35,825 nucleotides of DNA, from assembly GCA_016291135.1 (NCBI GenBank), contig JAEFAE010000029.1, positions 1 through 35,825 on the forward strand, written 5' to 3'. The notes beneath the pieces were generated by a model. The model was not told where the DNA came from. It searched no databases and saw only the letters and a program-made list of their open reading frames with translations. Shown piece by piece: positions 7,789 through 15,807 of this stretch. Every line of letters begins with the position of its first letter. Position 1 is the first letter of the stretch. Source of the DNA: Bacteroidales bacterium. Lineage in GTDB: Bacteria > Bacteroidota > Bacteroidia > Bacteroidales > F082. Both the position numbers and the translations under genes were made by a program.

Positions 7789-9924
7789 TTACTCTTCGTC
7801 CTTCTGGCTCTCTTCGTATTCCTTGAGCAGGCGCTGTTGCACGTCGGCAGGAACCTGGGCATACTCGGCATACTTCATCTTGAAGGTGCCACGGCCGGAG
7901 GTCAGGGAGCTGAGGGTGGTCGAGTAACGGTCCATTTCGGCGAACGGAACCTTGGCGTGGATGGTCTGGTAGCCATGGTCGCTGTCCATACCCATCACGA
8001 TGCCACGGCGGCCCTGGAGGTCGGTCATCACCGCACCCATCAGGTCGGCAGGCATGCGGACGTCGAGGTCGTAGATCGGTTCCATGATCTTGGGACCGGC
8101 ATTCTTGAAGGCCATGGAGAAGGCCATACGGCCGGCGATCTTGAAGGCCATTTCGTTGGAGTCGACCGGGTGCATCTTACCATCATACACGTAGCAGATG
8201 ATGTCGCGGGCGTAGGAACCGGTGAGCGGGCCTTGTTCGAGGCGCTCGTTGATACCCTTCAGGATGGCGGGCATGAAACGGGCGTCGATGGCGCCACCGA
8301 CCACGCAGTTGGCGAAGATGAGCTTGCCGCCCCAAGGCAGTTCGTACTCGTCTTTGGTACGGACGGCGAGTTCTTCGGGATCGGTATAGCCTTCATAGTA
8401 AGGAGCCAACCAGAGGTGCACCTCACCGAACTGACCGCTACCACCAGACTGTTTCTTGTGACGATAGTCGGCTTTGGCGGACTTGGTGATGGTTTCGCGG
8501 TACGGTACCTTCGGCGTGCTGAACTCGACGCCGATCTTGTAGACGTTGTCGAAATACCACTTCAGGGTGTTGAGGTGGTACTCGCCCTGGCATTGCAGGA
8601 TGTTCTGGCGCAGCTCGCGCGACATGCCGGCGATGACGGTCGGGTCGGTCTTGTGCATGTCGTTGAGGATGCCGCCCAGCTTTTCGTCTTCCTGTGAGTT
8701 GACAGCCTTGATGGCGATCTGGAAGATCGGTTCCGGGAACGGAATGGGCGGGAAGGCGGTCTCTGCGATCTTGGCGTCGACGAGGGTGTCGCCCACGCGG
8801 CCGTCTTTCAGCTTGATGGTGCAGATGATGTCGCCGGCGTTGACTTTCTCCACTTCCTCACGGTTCTTGCCGCGGAAGGCCAGCAGCTGGGAGATGCGCT
8901 CCTTGTTGCCGGTGCGGGGGTTCACCAGGTCTTGGCTCTTGCTGAGGGTACCGCCGTAGACGCGCATCCAAGCCACGTCGCCAAGGTTCTGTTCCGTGGT
9001 GACCTTGAAGATCTGAAGGGCCGTGGGTTCGTCGTTGCTGTTGTGGAACTCGGTGCCGTTCTCCGCCTTGATGGCAGGAACGTCGGCCGGGCTCGGGCAG
9101 GCGTTGATGAGGAATTCGCAGAGGCGATAGACGCCCACGCCACGCTTGGCAGCGCCGCAGATGACGGGGAACATCTCACGGTTGATGATGCCCAGACGGA
9201 TACCACGCTCCATGTCTTCCTCGCTCAGGGTCATCTCCTCGAAGAACTTCTCCATAAGGGCCTCTTCGCCTTCAGCGGCGTGTTCGATGAGGCTGCTGTG
9301 GAGCTCTTCGGCTTTGCCCATCTCAGCGGCAGGGATGTCCTGGATCTCAGGAGCGCCGTTGCCGTTCTTGAAGACCAACATCTTCATGAGGATGAGGTCG
9401 ATGACAGCGTTGAAGTCTTCGCCGGTGGCGACGGGATACTGGATCGGGGTGACCTTGTCGCCGAAGTATTCCTTCAACTCGCGGATGGCATTGTCGAAGT
9501 TGGCGTTGCTGTGGTCGAGTTGGTTGAGGAAGAACACCACGGGTTTCTTGGTGGTGACGGTGTGACGCCAGGCGTTTTCGGTCGTGGCTTCGACACCCGC
9601 TTGGGCGTTGACGGTGAGGACCGCGGTATCGGCAGCGCTGAGGCAGGACACGATGTCACCTGAGAAATCGCTGAAGCCCGGGGCGTCGAGGATGTTGATC
9701 TTCTTGTCGTTGATGACGGTGTTCATCATCGTGGCATGGACGGAGATCTGACGATCCATCTCGATTTGACGATAGTCGGAAACCGTGTTCTTTTCTTCCG
9801 TGCTTCCTTTTCTGTTGATGACCTTGCCTTCGAAGAGCATGTTTTCAGCGAGGGTGGTCTTGCCGGACTTAGCTGCACCGATGAGGGCAATGTTCCGGAT
9901 TTCGTTGGTCTTGAATTCCTTCAT
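7789..9924 (-). CDS. fusA2: EF-G2, elongation factor G paralogue with altered GTPase motifs
   Basis: This 711-residue protein has the full EF-G domain order (G domain, domain II, and domains III-V ending in an alpha/beta C-terminal region). The nucleotide motifs are off-consensus. The P-loop is GAAKSGKT (16-23) instead of GHVDHGKT. Switch I reads DRQIS (57-61) where EF-G has ERGIT. Switch II is DAPGF (80-84), so the catalytic histidine of DTPGH is Phe84. NKxD is NQLD (134-137). In Bacteroides thetaiotaomicron an EF-G paralogue, EF-G2, is reported to support translation without GTP hydrolysis during carbon starvation and in the gut. This looks like its orthologue. It is not the housekeeping fusA. 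It has its own consensus promoter at 9975-10004. Confidence 0.9.
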   Translation of the reverse strand: MKEFKTNEIRNIALIGAAKSGKTTLAENMLFEGKVINRKGSTEEKNTVSDYRQIEMDRQISVHATMMNTVINDKKINILDAPGFSDFSGDIVSCLSAADTAVLTVNAQAGVEATTENAWRHTVTTKKPVVFFLNQLDHSNANFDNAIRELKEYFGDKVTPIQYPVATGEDFNAVIDLILMKMLVFKNGNGAPEIQDIPAAEMGKAEELHSSLIEHAAEGEEALMEKFFEEMTLSEEDMERGIRLGIINREMFPVICGAAKRGVGVYRLCEFLINACPSPADVPAIKAENGTEFHNSNDEPTALQIFKVTTEQNLGDVAWMRVYGGTLSKSQDLVNPRTGNKERISQLLAFRGKNREEVEKVNAGDIICTIKLKDGRVGDTLVDAKIAETAFPPIPFPEPIFQIAIKAVNSQEDEKLGGILNDMHKTDPTVIAGMSRELRQNILQCQGEYHLNTLKWYFDNVYKIGVEFSTPKVPYRETITKSAKADYRHKKQSGGSGQFGEVHLWLAPYYEGYTDPEELAVRTKDEYELPWGGKLIFANCVVGGAIDARFMPAILKGINERLEQGPLTGSYARDIICYVYDGKMHPVDSNEMAFKIAGRMAFSMAFKNAGPKIMEPIYDLDVRMPADLMGAVMTDLQGRRGIVMGMDSDHGYQTIHAKVPFAEMDRYSTTLSSLTSGRGTFKMKYAEYAQVPADVQQRLLKEYEESQKDEE

Positions 9925-9974
9925 TGTTTATTGATGTTCTGTATTTATGAATAGACTATTTGAAAATCAGGGTG

Positions 9975-10004
9975 CAAAGGTACTAAAATCAAGTGGATTT
10001 CAAA
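9975..10004 (-). promoter_or_regulatory. Promoter for EF-G2
   Basis: On the minus strand TTTG (10001-10004) is followed after 18 nt by TACCTTTG (9975-9982) then C, close to the Bacteroidota -33/-7 consensus. It lies between the kinase stop and the EF-G2 ATG and leaves a leader of about 45 nt. No upstream CRP-like site could be recognised with confidence. Confidence 0.7.
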
Positions 10005-10020
10005 GAAGATTTTTCATTAA

Positions 10021-11004
10021 TTATAATTCTTCCAGTGTCTTGAAGATTTTTTCCCACCGTTGGTCGTCCATTTTGGCCCCGATCACCTCGATGATGTTGG
10101 CGGCCATGATGGCTCCCATGGTGGCGCATTGTTGAAGGGGTTTGCCTTGGATCAGGCCTGCCATGAACCCCGATGCCCAGATGTCGCCGGCGCCCGTGGT
10201 ATCGATGACTTGGGCCGGGATGGGACCCACCTTTACCACTTCGTCGCCGCGTTGGACGTACGAACCCTTGGCGCCCACCTTGACGATGGCGATGTTGCAA
10301 AGCGAAGCCATGTCGTGCAACGCCTCCTCGGGATCGTCCTTGCCTGAGAACACCCTGGCCTCGTCTTGGTTGGCAAAGAGGATGTCGATGTAGTCACGTG
10401 CCAACGCCCGCATGTAGTCGCGGTTTTGTTCCACGATGTTGAAGCTGGCCATGTCCATGGCGATGGTCATGCCCTTGGCCTTGGCCATGGGGAGCACCGT
10501 GTCGAGCAAGGGTCGGTTGTAGATGAGGTAGCCTTCCACATAGAAGATGTCCCAGCCGTCGAGCAGTTCAGGCTTGATGTCGTCGCCGCTGAGTTCCAAG
10601 GCGGCACCCAGGTAGGTGGCGAAGGTGCGCTCCCCGTCTTTGGAGATGATGGCTTGGGCACATCCCGTAGGCGTGGGGGTTTTCATCATGAAAGGCTGGA
10701 CGTGGGTCTGGCGCATGGCTTCCTCGAAGAACCGTCCACGCTCGTCGTCGCTCACTTTGCCGATGTAGCCGACCGTCAGGCCAAGCTTTGCGATGCCGCT
10801 CATGGTGTTGGCGGTGGAGCCTCCGGCAGCCATGGCGCTGCCATATTGTTGCATGGCCTCGCCTACGGCAAGGGAGCGTTCGGCGTCCACATGCTGCATG
10901 GTGCCTTTGGGCAGGTTGAGTTGTTCAAGGATATGATCGTCGGGGATTTGGGTCAGAATGTCGACCAAGGCATTGCCAATGCCTAAGATAGTTTGTTGTG
11001 CCAT
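10021..11004 (-). CDS. PfkB-family carbohydrate/adenosine kinase
   Basis: This 327-residue ribokinase-fold kinase has the N-terminal GG switch (GGSTANT, 61-67) and the C-terminal PfkB signature DTTGAGDIWASGF (268-280), with the catalytic base Asp274 and anion-hole glycines. The N-terminal G-I-G-N-A-L-V-D-I pattern and the MASFNIVEQNR region resemble adenosine-kinase-like members common in Bacteroidota, so phosphorylation of adenosine or a related nucleoside or sugar is likely. The exact substrate cannot be read from the sequence. The gene lies upstream of EF-G2 on the same strand, 96 bp apart, but EF-G2 also has its own promoter. Confidence 0.85.
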   Translation of the reverse strand: MAQQTILGIGNALVDILTQIPDDHILEQLNLPKGTMQHVDAERSLAVGEAMQQYGSAMAAGGSTANTMSGIAKLGLTVGYIGKVSDDERGRFFEEAMRQTHVQPFMMKTPTPTGCAQAIISKDGERTFATYLGAALELSGDDIKPELLDGWDIFYVEGYLIYNRPLLDTVLPMAKAKGMTIAMDMASFNIVEQNRDYMRALARDYIDILFANQDEARVFSGKDDPEEALHDMASLCNIAIVKVGAKGSYVQRGDEVVKVGPIPAQVIDTTGAGDIWASGFMAGLIQGKPLQQCATMGAIMAANIIEVIGAKMDDQRWEKIFKTLEEL

Positions 11005-11027
11005 ACGTGTTGCTTTGGTTGAAAATG

Positions 11028-11035
11028 CAAAGATA
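11028..11035 (-). promoter_or_regulatory. -7 element for the PfkB kinase gene
   Basis: The minus-strand sequence TATCTTTG followed by C fits TAnnTTTG and lies 23 bp upstream of the kinase ATG. A matching -33 TTG was not found. Confidence 0.5.
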
Positions 11036-11122
11036 CAAAAAGAAATTCATATAAGATAAAAAAATAAATCACTGAATAACAGTGATTTACGATTTTTGTA
11101 AAAAAAAGATGAAAAAAAATGC

Positions 11123-11152
11123 TTGCCAAGATGAAAAAAAGCCTTACCTTTG
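11123..11152 (+). promoter_or_regulatory. Promoter of tRNA-Asn
   Basis: TTG at 11123-11125 is followed after 19 nt by TACCTTTG at 11145-11152. The -7 element runs into the 14-base motif TTTGCAGCCGCAAA (11149-11162), which forms a short hairpin and recurs at the tRNA-Thr promoter. Confidence 0.8.
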
Positions 11153-11185
11153 CAGCCGCAAATGTGAAACGTTCATTGACGTTCT

Positions 11186-11259
11186 GCCTCCTTAGCTCAG
11201 TTGGTTAGAGCATCTGACTGTTAATCAGGGGGTCTCAGGTTCAAGTCCTGAAGGGGGCG
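11186..11259 (+). tRNA. tRNA-Asn (anticodon GTT)
   Basis: This is a 74-nt cloverleaf. The acceptor strands GCCTCCT/AGGGGGC pair with one G-T wobble. The D arm is GCTCAGTTGGTTAGAGC. The anticodon stem is TCTGA/TCAGG-like with anticodon GTT at 11220-11222. The T arm is TCAGG-TTCAAGT-CCTGA. The discriminator is G, and CCA is not encoded. GTT reads AAC/AAU, asparagine. Confidence 0.96.
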
Positions 11260-11323
11260 CTTTCGTGAGAAAGTCCAAAGATTACGTAGTGTAATTTTTA
11301 TGTTTCATGTTATTAGTTTTTTG

Positions 11324-11359
11324 AGTAGGTAATTCGCAAGAGTGACCTACTTTTTTTTT
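11324..11359 (+). terminator. Terminator downstream of tRNA-Asn
   Basis: AGTAGGT/ACCTACT form a 7-bp stem with a 14-nt loop, followed by a run of nine T's on the plus strand. The T-run overlaps the last codons of the convergent acetyltransferase-like gene. Confidence 0.75.
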
Positions 11360-12155
11360 ATCCCTTCATGGATTCCATGTTGAGGATCGCCTTCACCCGA
11401 GGTGAGGCAATCCAACGGCGGAAGGGATACAAAAGCTTCACCGCCAGGCCCATCCACCAACGATAGTGTATCGCCAGATGACAATGGGATTTCCTGAACA
11501 GGAACTTTTCGATCAAAAAAGCTTGGATGTGGGAATGTTCGGTGATGCTGCGTGAGCCGTCGGTCACATATCGGAAACCGCGCTCCTGCAGATAATGCCG
11601 GTTCATGCTGTAAAAAAGGCCGTAATAGGGATAGGCGGTACATTGCCTTTTGTATTCGGGCAGGATACCGACCACGCCATATTCGACCGCTTCTTTCCAG
11701 ACACGATTGGCGCAGAACCCAATGAACTTTCCGTTGGTTTTGTCATAAACGCCCCAGTAATCATACTGTTTCAGCTTACACCAATCCAAATACTCCTGAA
11801 ATGTTTTCCGATTCATGATGCGATCGGTTACCGCATAGTCGTCGAAGGTGGCTTGCAGGATGGGAAAGCCTTCTTGTTCAATGGGCGTGATGTCGATGGG
11901 TTTGAATTCCAGCTTTTCGAGAGCGCGTCGGACTTTTTTTCGGGTATTGCCGGACAATTCTTCCAATCCACCAAACTGGTCTTTGATCAGGTTCCAGAAA
12001 GCGGTCTCCTCCTTGCAGTCGAAGTCGTAGGTATTGCGTACCAGCAGCCCACCTTTTTTCAATAGGGCTCTTGCCTCTTCCTTGTTCAGCCGGGGCTCCT
12101 CATGGGGGGCACCGTCGTAGCGCCAGGCCTTGCGGTACAGGTAGAAATCATCCAT
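11358..12155 (-). CDS. GNAT/FemAB-like acyltransferase-type protein
   Basis: The protein has 265 residues when started at ATG 12155 (MDDFYLYRKAWRYDG). That start forms a TGATG overlap with the preceding glycosyltransferase stop, so the 40 extra residues of the longer frame are not needed. The N-terminal part has a TRKKVRRALEKL basic helix. The centre (about 140-230) has the GFCANRVWKEAVEYGVVG and YYGLFYSMNRHYL pattern of GNAT/FemAB-like transferases found in polysaccharide clusters. Donor and acceptor are unknown. It is the last gene of the eight-gene sugar operon and converges on the tRNA-Asn terminator. Family assignment is from fold pattern and context, not from a clear signature. Confidence 0.65.
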   Translation of the reverse strand: MDDFYLYRKAWRYDGAPHEEPRLNKEEARALLKKGGLLVRNTYDFDCKEETAFWNLIKDQFGGLEELSGNTRKKVRRALEKLEFKPIDITPIEQEGFPILQATFDDYAVTDRIMNRKTFQEYLDWCKLKQYDYWGVYDKTNGKFIGFCANRVWKEAVEYGVVGILPEYKRQCTAYPYYGLFYSMNRHYLQERGFRYVTDGSRSITEHSHIQAFLIEKFLFRKSHCHLAIHYRWWMGLAVKLLYPFRRWIASPRVKAILNMESMKG

Positions 12156-12913
12156 CAGAAGATCCTTTTGACGATGGCGTTGAAGGCGTAGCAGACAAAG
12201 CAAACGGAGGAACGAAACAGGGATAGCCCTTCCTGCTTGCGATAGACGAGCCATACATCCTTGGCCGCCTTCCATTTGTTGGCGGAAGCCGAGTCGTTAC
12301 GGACCCGGTATAGCATGAGCACTTCCTTGATGGGATGGGCGAGATGTCCTTTCTTGAGGATGTTGCACCAAAGGGCCATGTCGTCGCTGGTGGCGCTGTC
12401 GGGCATGGTCAAGGGACCGATCTGTTCGCGATCGAGCATGATCGTACCGCTTCCGATAATGGTGTTGCGCAGGTACCGGTTGTAGGTGATCACCCCGGCG
12501 GTGCGGATGGTCTTGCCTTTCGGCGTGCCGTCTTCGCGCATCAGCTCATATTCCGAATAGGAGAAGCTATAGCCGTTTTCGGTCATGAACCGGACCTGTT
12601 TCTCCAGTTTGTCGGGTCTCCAGAGATCGTCGTTGTCGAGAAAGGCGATGAAGCGCCCTTTGGCTCTCGCGATGCTTTGGTTACGGGTTCCGGCGATGCC
12701 GCTATGTTCCTTCGCCACACAAAAACCGATGCGGGGATCCCTTTCGCTGAAACGACGCGCGATGTCTGGGGTTTCGTCGGTGGAGCAGTCGTCGGTGATG
12801 ACCAGCTCCCAATGGGAATAGGTCTGCGCCAGCACCGACTCGATGCTTTGTGCGATATACCGTGCTGCGTTGTAGCAGGGCATGATGACCGATACCAGCG
12901 GCTGTTCTTCCAC
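12155..12913 (-). CDS. Family 2 glycosyltransferase
   Basis: This 252-residue GT-A fold transferase begins with PLVSVIMPCYNAARYIAQSI, the canonical GT2 nucleotide-sugar-binding strand. TDDCSTDET (40-48) and the metal-binding FLDNDDLW (91-98) follow. The protein is cytoplasmic or membrane-associated, with a hydrophobic C-terminal stretch (SVCFVCYAFNAIV). The donor cannot be predicted; GDP-mannose or UDP-sugars from the neighbouring manC, galE and wbpB products are reasonable. It begins 12 bp after manC and overlaps the downstream acyltransferase start by one base. Confidence 0.92.
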   Translation of the reverse strand: MEEQPLVSVIMPCYNAARYIAQSIESVLAQTYSHWELVITDDCSTDETPDIARRFSERDPRIGFCVAKEHSGIAGTRNQSIARAKGRFIAFLDNDDLWRPDKLEKQVRFMTENGYSFSYSEYELMREDGTPKGKTIRTAGVITYNRYLRNTIIGSGTIMLDREQIGPLTMPDSATSDDMALWCNILKKGHLAHPIKEVLMLYRVRNDSASANKWKAAKDVWLVYRKQEGLSLFRSSVCFVCYAFNAIVKRIF

Positions 12914-12925
12914 GGCGAGGCGTTT

Positions 12926-13993
12926 TTATTCTTTCAGACCTTCAATCCAGACCTTGATCTGCTGTTCGTCGTAGAGGCGGCATACCAGCAGGGAATGGTC
13001 GCGATAGGCCACCAGATAGTCTTCGAGGCCTTCCACCACGGCTTCGGTACCTTCTTCGATGTTGACGATGGTGTTGCGGTTGCCCACCGACACCACCTTG
13101 CCGCGAAGGGCGTTGCCGTCGGCATCCTTGCGGGCATGGGTGAACAACGATCCCCAGGTGCCGATGTCGCTCCAACCGAAGTCGGCAGGGATGGTATAGG
13201 TGTCGGGTGACTTCTCCATGATGCCGTAGTCGATGGAGATGTTTTGGCAGTCGAGGAACTTCTCGTTGATGAACGCCTGCTCGGCTGCGGTACCGAACGC
13301 CGCCTTGCCTTGGTCGAAGAGTCGTACCATGTCGGGCAGGTCGCGTCGGAAAGCCTTTAGGATGCCTTGCAGCGTCCAGAGGAAGATGCCGCTGTTCCAG
13401 AAGAAATTGCCCTCGGCCACAAAACGCTCGGCAGTGGCATGGTCGGGCTTCTCCTTGAAACGAAGCACTTTGATTACCGATTCCGACTGCTGTCTTCCGA
13501 CTTCCGCCTTCTCCACCTGGATATACCCATAGCCGGTCTCGGGTCGCGAAGGCTTGATGCCGATGGTCATCAGCGCCTGTGGCTGCTGGGCCAGGAAGTC
13601 GAATCCCAACCGGATCACCCGTTGGAACGCGGTCTCGTTGGTGACGAGATGGTCGGCGGGCGTGACGACGATGTTGGCATCCTCGCACTGGCTCTGGATG
13701 CGGTAACAGGCGTATGCGATGCAAGGGGCGGTGTTGCGGCGGGCCGGCTCACAGAGTACCTGGTCGGGCTGCAACATGGGCAGCTGCTCCAGCACCAGCT
13801 GCTTGTAGGCAGCGTTGGTCACCACCAGGAAGTGGCGGTCAGGAACCAAGGGGCTGAACCGCTCGTAGGTGCTTTGGATGAAGGTCTTGCCGGTTCCCAG
13901 GATGTCCAGGAACTGTTTCGGATAGTTGTCTTTGCTAAGGGGCCAGAAACGGCTTCCGATGCCGCCGGCCATGATGATGCAGTAGTTTTGCAT
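12926..13993 (-). CDS. manC: Mannose-1-phosphate guanylyltransferase (short, single-domain form)
   Basis: The enzyme makes GDP-mannose from mannose 1-phosphate and GTP. The N-terminus MAGGIGSRFWPLSKDNYPKQF (residues 8-28, given in part) is the nucleotidyltransferase signature with the PKQF motif. TPADHL (111-116), FKEKPD (179-184), FFWNSGIF and the ISIDYGIMEKS segment follow. At 355 residues it lacks the C-terminal phosphomannose isomerase domain of long ManC proteins. The hydrophilic stretch KAEVGRQQSES (162-172) looks like a small insertion encoded by repeat-like DNA. It lies 12 bp from both neighbours in the operon. Confidence 0.94.
   Translation of the reverse strand: MQNYCIIMAGGIGSRFWPLSKDNYPKQFLDILGTGKTFIQSTYERFSPLVPDRHFLVVTNAAYKQLVLEQLPMLQPDQVLCEPARRNTAPCIAYACYRIQSQCEDANIVVTPADHLVTNETAFQRVIRLGFDFLAQQPQALMTIGIKPSRPETGYGYIQVEKAEVGRQQSESVIKVLRFKEKPDHATAERFVAEGNFFWNSGIFLWTLQGILKAFRRDLPDMVRLFDQGKAAFGTAAEQAFINEKFLDCQNISIDYGIMEKSPDTYTIPADFGWSDIGTWGSLFTHARKDADGNALRGKVVSVGNRNTIVNIEEGTEAVVEGLEDYLVAYRDHSLLVCRLYDEQQIKVWIEGLKE
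13478..13510 (-). repeat. Repeat-like insertion inside manC
   Basis: The plus-strand sequence CCGACTGCTGTCTTCCGACT, followed by TCCGCCTTC, is low-complexity and resembles the GTCTTCTGTCGTCCGAC tail of the 7720-7782 repeats. It encodes the hydrophilic residues 162-172 of the guanylyltransferase in frame. This is a weak call from similarity of pattern. Confidence 0.35.
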
Positions 13994-14005
13994 AAGGATT
14001 CGGGA

Positions 14006-14998
<993 letters not shown>

Positions 14999-15790
14999 TT
15001 ATAGGTTGGCTTTCTCGATGTCTTTGAAGTACTTGACCGTGCCGTAGGTCATCTCGTCGCAGGCCGCGTCGTCGCACACGATGATGCCTTTGGGATGCAT
15101 CTGGAGGACGCTGACGGTCCACATCTGGCTGACGGCGCCTTCGACGGCATGGGCCAGGGCGCGGGCCTTGCCGTGTCCGTTGGCGAGGATCATCACCTCA
15201 CGGCTGTCCATGACGGTACCCACACCGACGGTGAGGGCGGTCTTCGGCACCTTGTTGATGTCGTTCTCGAAGAAACGGGAGTTGGCGATGATGGTGTCGG
15301 TGGTCAGGGTCTTGACGCGGGTACGGGAAGTGAGCGAGCTGCCAGGTTCGTTGAAGGCAATATGGCCGTCGGGACCGATGCCGCCCATGAACAGGTCGAT
15401 GCCGCCGTAGCTCTTGATCTTCTCCTCGTAGCGGGCGCATTCGGCTTCGAGGTCCTTGGCGTTGCCGTTGAGGATGTTGACGTTTTCCTTCTTGATGTCG
15501 ATATGGCTGAAGAAGTTGTTCCACATGAAGCTGTGATAGCTCTCCGGATGGTCTTCGGGGATTTGGACGTACTCATCCATGTTGAAGGTCACCACGTTCT
15601 TGAAGGAGACCTGGCCTTTCTTGTAAAGGCGAACCAGTTCCTTGTAGGTGCCGATGGGTGTGGAGCCGGTGGGAAGTCCGAGGATGAAGGGTTTCTTGGC
15701 GGTGGGTTTGAAGGCTTTGATGCGTTCAACAATGTGGTTGGCCGCCCAACGCGACATGGCGTCGTAGTTTTTTTCGATAATGACTCGCAT
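14999..15790 (-). CDS. nagB: Glucosamine-6-phosphate deaminase
   Basis: NagB converts glucosamine 6-phosphate to fructose 6-phosphate and ammonia, linking amino-sugar pools to glycolysis. The 263 residues match the hexosamine deaminase family length. The catalytic residues fall at the same numbers as in Escherichia coli: Asp72 in FNMDEY, and Asp141, His143 and Glu148 in [19 protein letters not shown] at 39-45 is the phosphate loop. The gene lies between the DUF4954 gene (17 bp) and wbpB (21 bp). Its place in a biosynthetic cluster suggests it balances flux into UDP-GlcNAc-derived sugars. Confidence 0.96.
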   Translation of the reverse strand: MRVIIEKNYDAMSRWAANHIVERIKAFKPTAKKPFILGLPTGSTPIGTYKELVRLYKKGQVSFKNVVTFNMDEYVQIPEDHPESYHSFMWNNFFSHIDIKKENVNILNGNAKDLEAECARYEEKIKSYGGIDLFMGGIGPDGHIAFNEPGSSLTSRTRVKTLTTDTIIANSRFFENDINKVPKTALTVGVGTVMDSREVMILANGHGKARALAHAVEGAVSQMWTVSVLQMHPKGIIVCDDAACDEMTYGTVKYFKDIEKANL

Positions 15791-15807
15791 AGTCTTGATA
15801 TTTGGTA

